The position numbers and the translations under genes were made by a program. A stretch of 45,830 bases of DNA from an uncultured Bacteroidales bacterium. Lineage in GTDB: Bacteria > Bacteroidota > Bacteroidia > Bacteroidales > F082. The stretch covers positions 1 to 45,830 of the forward strand of contig CALFIT010000199.1 in assembly GCA_937877465.1 (NCBI GenBank). The letters run 5' to 3'. How positions within the stretch are numbered: position 1 is the first letter of the stretch; every line of letters begins with the position of its first letter. Under the pieces are notes generated by a model that worked only from the letters and a program-made list of their open reading frames with translations, was not told the origin of the DNA and did no database searches. This document shows positions 39,475-45,830 of the stretch, one piece after another.

Positions 39475-40913
39475 TTTGTTGTGCGTTTCTTTACGATGTT
39501 CAGCCAATAATCATTTGGTTTGTATCTCAATAATTCATCCAATTCCTGTTTGCTCCAATCGCTTAATCCACCTTTGTTCTTCGAAAGATCTTTCAACAAT
39601 GCGTCATACCTGATTTCAAAGGATTCATCCGCTTTTTGCTGGTATTTCTTTACTATTTTTTGAATCCTGTCCGCATATTTGCCGTCATTTCTAACCTGCT
39701 CTGGCATGACACTCATAAGTTCCTCAATTGGCAAATAATCATTATTGGCGGCAATAATAGCATTGCATTGATCTTCAAACTCATCAATAGCCGACTTGCT
39801 GAGTTCATTCAGTTTTCCATCCACCTTTGATTGATACATCTGATGCTTATAGCCAATCCCATAGGAACTCATCCCTTGTTCGTATGCAATATAGGCATTA
39901 TCAAACTGTTTCAACGACATCAAACTGTCACCTTCTTTGATTTTATTCTCAATTGCCATAATGCTGGGTTTGTTAGCTGCGTATCGTACCTTTGAAACGA
40001 CAATTATTGTGATGACCGCAACTGTTATTGCAATAATGGCGGACAATGCATTACGAATGACCTTCCTTCGTTTATCAGCTGCATCTATCGCATCTTTCAT
40101 GTCTTTCTTGCAATCAAATGTAACTGGTATCCCAAGAATAGTTTGTGCTTTGCACAACTTGGTAGCCATTTCACCCAACTTGTCAGCAATAGTATCATCA
40201 TAGAAAGGTTTTGCTCTGTCAAGCAAACCTTTAGGCCTCACAATACCGTCTGAAAGAAGATCATTATAATCTTTAGTCAAGCTGTCTATTGTGTTTTGAG
40301 CGACAGATTTTCTTTTGCCATAAGGCGCTCTATATTTAGCCAGGCAATCCAGTTTCTTGTTCTTACACCAATCAACATCCTTTTCATTTAAGTGCTGCAT
40401 GAGCAATGCTATCTTTCCTTCCAAGAAATACAATTCATTACATGCCTCTACACTATAGTATGCATCATCAAGCCCTAAACAATCTTTCACTTTTGTAACG
40501 AGTCTCTCTAAACTATTTAAGTAGCTCATTTTTGCGTCTTCAAGTTCCTGTTCGGGATTTGTAATCACCGTTTCTGCTGCATCAAAATCTGAAATAAGCC
40601 CAACACCTTGAAGCAATCCGTTGGCCACTTTTGAGACTTCTTTTTTGTCAAAATTGCCTCTTGAGACAAAGTCCAATACATAATCCTCGTTTTGTCGCTT
40701 CCAATCCGCTTTGTGCTCATTAAGCCATCCAATTATTTTCACGCCATAGCCATCGGCAATCAAACTCTTTATGATGAGTTTCTCTTTTCCTTCCACTATT
40801 CGGAATGCTCCGTAGTCGGCCAACACATTTACAAAACTTGACGACTTGAATATCTCAACGCCAAGTGTATCCACCGCTTGTTTGACCGCTTCTATTATTT
40901 GAACATCTTTCAT
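39471..40913 (-). CDS. Single-pass membrane protein with LADY module
   Basis: About 480 residues from the ATG at 40913; an ATG at 40934 is an alternative. Residues 1-105 are a helical module with LADYGAFRI (31-39), DGYGVKIIGWL and VANGLLQGVGL, clearly like the N-terminus of the FGE-fold protein in the same island. A helical region follows to about 285, then one transmembrane segment (about 288-310, AIIAITVAVITIIVV). The C-terminal 170 residues beyond it resemble TPR-like helices (FDNAYIAYEQGM). It may link cytoplasmic signalling to the envelope. It overlaps hxsA by four bases. The family is unrecognised. Confidence 0.78.
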   Translation of the reverse strand: MKDVQIIEAVKQAVDTLGVEIFKSSSFVNVLADYGAFRIVEGKEKLIIKSLIADGYGVKIIGWLNEHKADWKRQNEDYVLDFVSRGNFDKKEVSKVANGLLQGVGLISDFDAAETVITNPEQELEDAKMSYLNSLERLVTKVKDCLGLDDAYYSVEACNELYFLEGKIALLMQHLNEKDVDWCKNKKLDCLAKYRAPYGKRKSVAQNTIDSLTKDYNDLLSDGIVRPKGLLDRAKPFYDDTIADKLGEMATKLCKAQTILGIPVTFDCKKDMKDAIDAADKRRKVIRNALSAIIAITVAVITIIVVSKVRYAANKPSIMAIENKIKEGDSLMSLKQFDNAYIAYEQGMSSYGIGYKHQMYQSKVDGKLNELSKSAIDEFEDQCNAIIAANNDYLPIEELMSVMPEQVRNDGKYADRIQKIVKKYQQKADESFEIRYDALLKDLSKNKGGLSDWSKQELDELLRYKPNDYWLNIVKKRTTK

Positions 40914-40945
40914 AGTGAATTTATCTTTTAGCATTCTTATCAGCT

Positions 40946-42040
40946 TTAAACACTTACCATCGACAACAAATTCACCACAAACCAACTGTCAAACCCTTGA
41001 AAGACCATGCGCTTGGAATTGCCGTCCTTAAGCACTTCTATGCCGTCTGAATAGGGCGTGATTCCTATAAGCTTCTTATAGGGGATTTTCACCGCCTTCT
41101 CCGAGGAGTAGTAGATCAAGTTCTGGTTGGTGACATACAAATCGCCCACCGCAATCTTTTCCATATACTTATGCTCAATCGGACGGCCCTTTGAACGGCC
41201 TGTGTGATAGTACACACCCTTCATCACCTTGAAGCTGAAACCGCCGTTATTCCTGACAAACTCTTTCTCGACCTTCTCTTGATAAAAGGTCACATTGTTG
41301 TAAGTCCACAACAACGATTCCGACTTTCCCAAAAGGATAGGCAACTGCACGAATGTGGACGGGACGATGCCTTTTGCAAAATTCTTCAACACTGTCATTT
41401 CCCCGATTTTCGCCAAATCGCTATCCTTGTATTTGACGGGGAGATGATCCAGGGGCAGAGAAAAAGCCTGTGCAAAAGACCGAATCAATTGTTCTTCTTT
41501 ATCGGTCAGAATGCCGTCCTTCATGAAGTTTTCGGCAGCCTTGTTCAGTACATACATGTACGCCTCGTTCTCATCTTCTGAATTCAATGGGAGGACAGAG
41601 ATAACATTACGGACATCGGTTTTTACCTGATGTTCCGTCGCCCCATCTGTGAAAAAGGCGACCAAATGCCCTTTGATTACCTTTTGCGCCAATTTGTCCA
41701 ATGCATTGTCTTTGTTTAAGGCACTATAAGGCACATTCAGCAGTTTCATCAAGCGACCCACATTTTGTTCAACGGCATGAGAAAACGGCCTATGTATGGC
41801 ATCAGTAAACTTGTCCAAGGCTTTTATTGCGCAGCCTGTCTTTTCCTCATCTGTCATATTGCCTTGATTCTGAATCCCTTTGAGTCGTTCTACGAAATCC
41901 CTGTCGGTCACGGGTTTACACAAATAAGAAAACATGAAATCCACCATTTCTTGGATTCCGTTTTCATGTTGCTCTTCACATTCTTTGTGCTTTGAAGAGA
42001 ACAAACCAGCATCTTTTCCGCAGTACCTACATTTTCCCAT
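40946..42040 (-). CDS. Zinc-motif, TerB-like and PH-like domain protein
   Basis: A 364-residue soluble protein, first gene of the island's main transcription unit. The N-terminus has a zinc site CRYCGKDAG with a later HKEC. Residues about 90-215 are helical and end in DGILTDKEEQLIRSFAQAF, a pattern seen in TerB-like domains. Residues about 245-364 form a beta domain with AVGDLYVTNQNLIYYSSEKA, VKIPYKKLIGITPYSDGIEV and VFQGFDSWFVVNLL. This resembles the bacterial PH/GRAM-like domains that follow zinc motifs in many stress proteins. Start: ATG 42040; the codon six bases upstream is TTG. Domain names are judged by eye and are tentative. Confidence 0.72.
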   Translation of the reverse strand: MGKCRYCGKDAGLFSSKHKECEEQHENGIQEMVDFMFSYLCKPVTDRDFVERLKGIQNQGNMTDEEKTGCAIKALDKFTDAIHRPFSHAVEQNVGRLMKLLNVPYSALNKDNALDKLAQKVIKGHLVAFFTDGATEHQVKTDVRNVISVLPLNSEDENEAYMYVLNKAAENFMKDGILTDKEEQLIRSFAQAFSLPLDHLPVKYKDSDLAKIGEMTVLKNFAKGIVPSTFVQLPILLGKSESLLWTYNNVTFYQEKVEKEFVRNNGGFSFKVMKGVYYHTGRSKGRPIEHKYMEKIAVGDLYVTNQNLIYYSSEKAVKIPYKKLIGITPYSDGIEVLKDGNSKRMVFQGFDSWFVVNLLSMVSV

Positions 42041-42088
42041 GGGCAATGATTTAAACCTCTATGACTACACCTCATTAATAATAAAGCG

Positions 42089-42096
42089 CAAAGATA
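42089..42096 (-). promoter_or_regulatory. -7 promoter element of the main island operon (TATCTTTG)
   Basis: Minus-strand TATCTTTG lies 48 bp before the ATG at 42040 and matches TAnnTTTG. It is the only such element found before the 12-gene run that ends at 27853. The predicted leader is about 40 nt and AT-rich. Confidence 0.6.
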
Positions 42097-42115
42097 CATA
42101 TAATTTTCATTATTT

Positions 42116-44140
42116 TCACTTCCAAAACCTCAGCACCGCAATCTCGTCCAACAGCGCAAGCAGCGCGATCAAGGCGAAGACCTTCCAGATGGACGACTGG
42201 TGCGCCATGGCGTCGACAAGGTCGGCGGTGGCGAAATCGGTGGTGTCGAGGACGGCGGCCACGTCGAAGCCTGCCTTCTTGAAGGCGGGCTCGATTTCGT
42301 CACGGTCGGCGAAGTCCATCTTCGACTCCACACGGCTCTCGTTCCATGCCGTGATGCGGTTGAGCGTGTCGTTGACCAGAAGGTCGTAGAAACCGGCCGA
42401 AGGCAGGTTGTCGTTCAAGTAAAGATACACCTTGCCGTTTCGGACCTCCGAGGCGGGCATCAGCTCGAAGCTGTGGTCGGCATTGGCGAACAGGAAATGA
42501 TGGTCGCCCTCAAGATCCATATCGCTCAAGACCAACATCTTGTCCTGACCTATCGTATAGGCCACCCTGCCCGACCTGCCGCCCAACAGGGCCATCTTGA
42601 GCATCATCGGGACGAAGAGGGCATTGTCGGCGAAGTCGCTCCACTGGGCATTCAAGGCCGTCGTCGCGACGAAGGCTTGCCCCTTCCCTACCTGCTCCGC
42701 AAGCAGGAGCGGGTCGCCGTTCTGAAGGTTGGCCAACACCGTCGGGAGGCCGTTGGCCTTCATGCGAACGTGCTGTTTCACCTTGGGCAGGTCGGCATGT
42801 TGGGGCATGTCGAGGATCATGTCGCTGAAGAAAGCATGTTGCATGGCCAAATCCTCTACAGCCGTGGAGTTGGTATCGACTTCGACCAAGGTAAGTCCCA
42901 GTTTCTCATACAGATAACGATTGTTTTTCGAGTCATCGAGGTTGGGGAACACCATCAGGCTGGCTCCTTCTGCGACGGCATCCAACAGGCTTTGCTGCAA
43001 GGTCTCGTTCAAGACGGCGGTCTCGTTGACAATCAGCAGCTGCGCCCGCGAAAGCGCGGTCAGGTCGAAGCGCGAAGGCTCCATCAGCGTGTAGCGGAAC
43101 TGCTCGTCGTCGTCGAAAAGCAAGGCGCAGTTGGAGCTTTCGGTACCCAACTCGACCACGGAAAGGCTCGGCTTCACGTCCAAGACGAAGTGGTAGCTGT
43201 CGTCGAAGGTGATGGGATGGTCGGTCAGGCCGACGCTGCACCGCTGCTCGCCGTCGCCGTCCACTACAAACTGCATCTCGATTTCGGCCTCGCCGTTTTT
43301 CTCCAAGTCGACCGTCGTCGAAGCGACCATCGCACCGTTCATCGTGAAGCTGACGGGCAAGCCTTTCACCTCCTTATCGCCTTGGTTGACCACACGAACC
43401 ATCAAGTCGTTGGTCAAGCCGGCCTGCACAATCGGCGAAGCCAACCAAACGGAATCGATGTAGAGGTTGGTCTTGTATTCGGGCATCATCGGCACGACCA
43501 CCACCTGCATGGCGGTATCGGCCTTGGCTGCCGAAAGGTCGAAGGTATTGCGCTGGAAATCAGAATAGACGAACAAGGTCGAGGAGGCAAAGCCATGCTG
43601 TTTGGCCAACATCCCGAAACGGTCGACGACCTCGCCCATCGCGACAGGGCCGCCGTCGGGATTCATGCGGTCGAGCTGGTCGAGCATCTCCTCTTGGTTC
43701 ATCGGGTATTCGTTCTGGATCTCGAAGCTGTTGGTCATCAGCAGGTAACGGCTCGAAGGGCTGAGCTTGTGAACCAAGTCTCGTGCCGACTGCCGTGCAT
43801 CCTCAAGCAAGGTAGTCCGCGCCGACTGGCCCTTCATGCTCATCGAATTGTCGATGTAGATGCCCACGAGGCTTTCCTCCGTGTTGACATTCAGCTGTTT
43901 CTCGGGTTTGTATGGAAATGCAAACGCCAACACCAAGGCAGCGATGAACAGGCAGCGCAGCAGGAGTGTGATCCAATACTTCAGCTTTCTCGTCTTGGCA
44001 TTCTCCTGTTGGATGCTCCGCAAGACGGCGGTGTTGCTGAAATACACCAACTTGTGCCGCCTGAAGTTGAACAGGTGGATGAGGATGGGAATCAGCAGGG
44101 CAAGCAAGCCCCATAGCATGTTGGGATAGAGGAAACGCAT
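42116..44140 (-). CDS. BatA-domain membrane protein
   Basis: A 674-residue protein of the Bacteroidota family with an N-terminal double-transmembrane BatA domain (MRFLYPNMLWGLLALLIPIL, IHLFNFRRHKLVYFSNTAVL) and a second helix pair near residue 70. Residues about 90-230 are a vWA-like domain; its metal site DNSMSM keeps the DxSxS spacing. The middle (about 240-340) is beta-sandwich, and about 340-600 resembles a glutamine-amidotransferase-like region. A helix closes the C-terminus (WKVFALIALLALLDEIAVL). Function unknown; membrane stress roles are proposed for relatives. It is the last gene of the host operon; the island begins 75 bp downstream. Confidence 0.88.
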   Translation of the reverse strand: MRFLYPNMLWGLLALLIPILIHLFNFRRHKLVYFSNTAVLRSIQQENAKTRKLKYWITLLLRCLFIAALVLAFAFPYKPEKQLNVNTEESLVGIYIDNSMSMKGQSARTTLLEDARQSARDLVHKLSPSSRYLLMTNSFEIQNEYPMNQEEMLDQLDRMNPDGGPVAMGEVVDRFGMLAKQHGFASSTLFVYSDFQRNTFDLSAAKADTAMQVVVVPMMPEYKTNLYIDSVWLASPIVQAGLTNDLMVRVVNQGDKEVKGLPVSFTMNGAMVASTTVDLEKNGEAEIEMQFVVDGDGEQRCSVGLTDHPITFDDSYHFVLDVKPSLSVVELGTESSNCALLFDDDEQFRYTLMEPSRFDLTALSRAQLLIVNETAVLNETLQQSLLDAVAEGASLMVFPNLDDSKNNRYLYEKLGLTLVEVDTNSTAVEDLAMQHAFFSDMILDMPQHADLPKVKQHVRMKANGLPTVLANLQNGDPLLLAEQVGKGQAFVATTALNAQWSDFADNALFVPMMLKMALLGGRSGRVAYTIGQDKMLVLSDMDLEGDHHFLFANADHSFELMPASEVRNGKVYLYLNDNLPSAGFYDLLVNDTLNRITAWNESRVESKMDFADRDEIEPAFKKAGFDVAAVLDTTDFATADLVDAMAHQSSIWKVFALIALLALLDEIAVLRFWK

Positions 44141-44143
44141 ATT

Positions 44144-44971
44144 TCAGAAGCCGAAACTTGTCCTCCTGCCGTGCTTGAACCAGCGACGATCCTTGCTGAA
44201 GGTGGCGCAGGCGTCGTCTTGGCGTTCGAGCGGGAAGGCGATGCCGAGGCAAACCTCCAAGCCCTGCGGCAGGCGTGAGCCTTTCGGCTGGTAGGCATTG
44301 ACGTTGAGAGCCGTCGCGGTGCCGTCGCGCTCGGTCGCCGAATAGCTGTCGAGCAGGCCTTGGTGTACCGATGCGCTGAGTTTCAGCACCATGTCGCGAC
44401 TTCCCAATCCGATTCGGCTACGGATGCCCAAACCCGCAAACGCGCCGGCGTGGATCATATTCATGTTGGCATTGCCCACATCGATGGTCTGGTCAAAATG
44501 GGCAGGCTCGGTGCGGTCCATGTGGATTTGTCCGCCAAGACGCATCCCCACTTCGGCGCCGGCCAGAAGATAAGGCTGGAAATATGGCTTGATGGGCCAA
44601 CGCAACTCAAAAGGCAGGCGGAAGTCGACAAAATGAACCGACATCGAATAATTCACCGTCATGCCCGTATGGTGCTCAAACGAGAGCTGCGTGCCGCGTT
44701 TCAGGTAGGCGAACTCGGGCGACAGCGTGAGGGCGTTGCCCAAAGGGATGTCCATGAAAACGCCGCCCATCGGGACGAAAGTCAGGTCTTGCTTAAGCTG
44801 GTTCACGGCGGGGTTGTTGAAATACAGCATCCGAGGCATGTTGACGCCGCCCTTGAGACCGATGGCGACCACCTTGCTTTCCGTCATGCTTCTTTGCATC
44901 TGGGCCTCCGAAACCAAATGCAAGCCCAAGAGTAATCCTATGATTATCAAGTATTTCTTCATAACAGTCAT
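44144..44971 (-). CDS. PorT-like outer-membrane beta-barrel protein
   Basis: A 275-residue protein with a signal peptide (MKKYLIIIGLLLGLHLVSEAQ) and alternating hydrophobic strands. Examples are AIGLKGGVNMPRMLYF, LTLSPEFAYLKRGTQLSF, FVDFRLPFELRWPIKPYFQPYLLAG (read as successive strands) and LEVCLGIAFPL. This is typical of small eight-strand barrels of the PorT/OMP_b-brl_2 group. The C-terminal 35 residues after the last strand are basic and cysteine-containing, which is unusual. The ATG at 44971 or the one at 44962 could start it. It lies 3 bp from each neighbour. Confidence 0.82.
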   Translation of the reverse strand: MTVMKKYLIIIGLLLGLHLVSEAQMQRSMTESKVVAIGLKGGVNMPRMLYFNNPAVNQLKQDLTFVPMGGVFMDIPLGNALTLSPEFAYLKRGTQLSFEHHTGMTVNYSMSVHFVDFRLPFELRWPIKPYFQPYLLAGAEVGMRLGGQIHMDRTEPAHFDQTIDVGNANMNMIHAGAFAGLGIRSRIGLGSRDMVLKLSASVHQGLLDSYSATERDGTATALNVNAYQPKGSRLPQGLEVCLGIAFPLERQDDACATFSKDRRWFKHGRRTSFGF

Positions 44972-44974
44972 TTT

Positions 44975-45619
44975 TTACCAATCGTGATTCGAGGCTTTTC
45001 CGTTGCCGTCCTTGTAAATGAAATAGGAGCCTTTTTCGTATTGCTCGATGAGTCCGTTTGAATCGTCTTCGGCGTTCATGACGATGGTGGCGTAGCGGAA
45101 ATCCGCAATCCCATCGGCGGCCATCTGGCCTTTCATGACCACGCCGCGCTTCATCTTGACGTGGTAGGTCGCGGCACCCATTTCCAAGTCATAGTTCTTG
45201 TTTTCGATGAAATAGACCGTGAAGGCGTTGCCGTTGCCGCACACAAACACGGTGTCGGTGACATTGTCGGTGGCCTCGTTCAGCTCCATCACGGCGATGC
45301 CGTTGTGTTGTGTCGAAAAGCGCATGTACATGTCAGGCTCGACGATGATGGGCCAACCGTCCACGTTGGAAGTCACACGCTGTTTGGGGTTCATCACATA
45401 GCTGCCCTCGATCTTGGGCGGCACAGGCCCGGTGGGGATGCTGCCAAACTCGGCAAAAAAGCGGGTCTGCAAGGTGTCGGGAATCACCGAGAGGATGTCG
45501 TCGACATAATACTCCGTCCCGATAAGCACCATCGTGTTGTCGTCGTTTTTCGTGCAGGAACTCAACGCAAGGCCGCCTGCGACGAGGAGACAAAGTCCAA
45601 AAAATAGCTTCTTCTTCAT
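44975..45619 (-). CDS. Lipoprotein of unknown function
   Basis: A 214-residue protein with a classic lipoprotein signal (MKKKLFFGLCLLVAGGLALSSC, Cys22 lipidated), followed by an acidic stretch TKNDDN of the kind that marks surface export in Bacteroidota. The mature domain is beta-rich, with paired strands around GSYVMNPKQRVTSNV and DTVFVCGNGNAFTVYFIEN. No family recognised. It begins an operon with the barrel protein and the BatA protein. Confidence 0.8.
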   Translation of the reverse strand: MKKKLFFGLCLLVAGGLALSSCTKNDDNTMVLIGTEYYVDDILSVIPDTLQTRFFAEFGSIPTGPVPPKIEGSYVMNPKQRVTSNVDGWPIIVEPDMYMRFSTQHNGIAVMELNEATDNVTDTVFVCGNGNAFTVYFIENKNYDLEMGAATYHVKMKRGVVMKGQMAADGIADFRYATIVMNAEDDSNGLIEQYEKGSYFIYKDGNGKASNHDW

Positions 45620-45649
45620 AGTCTGTTCTTTCTATCCTTTATCAATCCG

Positions 45650-45657
45650 CAAAAATA
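45650..45657 (-). promoter_or_regulatory. -7 promoter element of the lipoprotein operon (TATTTTTG)
   Basis: Minus-strand TATTTTTG lies 30 bp before the ATG at 45619, after the end of the upstream gene at 45700. It matches TAnnTTTG and drives the lipoprotein, barrel and BatA genes. Confidence 0.6.
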
Positions 45658-45699
45658 GTAAAAATAACCTTTGCTTTTCGCATCAATTGACTGCAATTC

Positions 45700-45830
45700 T
45701 CATTTGCACACCACCACCCGCTTCTTGGCGATGCCGTTAACCGTTTCTATCTCAAGCAGATAAACCGAGCATCCGTAGGCATTCAGATTCAGCGTCACTT
45801 GGTCTTGGCGACCCACTTCCCTCACTTCGA
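45700..45830 (-). CDS. C-terminal end of a type IX sorting-domain protein
   Basis: Only the last 42 codons are in the window; the gene continues beyond the right edge. The frame reads VREVGRQDQVTLNLNAYGCS, then VYLLEIETVNGIAKKRVVVC and a final Lys before TGA. The pattern of a turn (NAYGC), VYLLEIE strand and KKRVVV end is that of type A C-terminal sorting domains, so the full product is probably a secreted or surface protein. What lies upstream cannot be seen. Confidence 0.7.
   Translation of the reverse strand, partial: EVREVGRQDQVTLNLNAYGCSVYLLEIETVNGIAKKRVVVCK

Noticed and set aside
42200..44116. A 638-codon plus-strand open frame opposite the BatA-domain gene
   Set aside because: His/Gln/Val-rich shadow without start context or domains; the minus strand has clear BatA helices and a vWA metal site.

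Overview
The window looks like a chromosomal segment of a Bacteroidales bacterium (phylum Bacteroidota). The evidence is promoter -7 elements of the TAnnTTTG type, C-terminal type IX secretion sorting domains, the BT_3928/DUF1599/tpiA neighbourhood, a BatA-domain protein and several lipoproteins. The host genes are GC-rich. The segment from about 20.4 to 42.1 kb is visibly AT-richer. Genus cannot be told from the sequence.

Layout. 1-3.7 kb (+): 3' end of pckA, a terminator, a small secreted protein with a sorting domain, a DUF6263-like secreted protein and a GH27 alpha-galactosidase, closed by a terminator that also serves the converging dnaN. 3.8-15 kb (-): dnaN, a 1557-residue secreted protein of unknown function, prmA, tpiA, an acyl-ACP thioesterase, a lone OppB-type permease, a BT_3928-family membrane protein and a DUF1599 protein. 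15-16.6 kb (+): folP and the diadenylate cyclase gene cdaA, diverging from the DUF1599 gene across a 16-bp palindrome that supplies a -7 element to each side. 16.7-20.3 kb (-): a lipoprotein and parC. 42.1-45.8 kb (-): a BatA-domain protein, an outer-membrane barrel, a lipoprotein and the tail of another sorting-domain protein.

Between parC and the BatA gene lies the accessory island (about 20.4-42.1 kb, every gene on the minus strand). Its downstream edge holds an AbiE-type toxin-antitoxin pair in which the antitoxin is intact and the toxin is cut to 36 codons. The rest is 18 tightly packed genes in two apparent transcription units. The promoter-distal unit (27.8 to 21.4 kb) is a phospho-signalling set: Ser/Thr kinase, Pif1-like helicase, TerY-like vWA protein, PP2C phosphatase, TPR protein and a TerY-C zinc protein. 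This is the TerY-P triad with helpers. The promoter-proximal unit (42.04 to 27.85 kb) starts with a TerB-like/PH-like zinc protein and a membrane protein. A complete His-Xaa-Ser system follows: HxsA repeat substrate, HxsD, and the two radical SAM proteins HxsB and HxsC. After it come an unknown protein, a voltage-gated-type cation channel, an AlbA/Schlafen ATPase-HTH regulator, an exported NUC1-type nuclease, an FGE-fold protein and a UvrD helicase with an inserted DnaQ-type exonuclease.

Inference: the island is a composite stress-response or defence system. Cytoplasmic kinase/phosphatase/vWA signalling and DNA-processing helicases are coupled genetically to an envelope arm made of a radical-SAM-modified, peptidoglycan-binding HxS protein, an ion channel and an exported nuclease. 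A previously unremarked link inside it is a shared N-terminal module of about 100 residues (core LADYxAFRI) in the FGE-fold protein and the membrane protein. I know the component families separately, but I do not know of a description of this combination.
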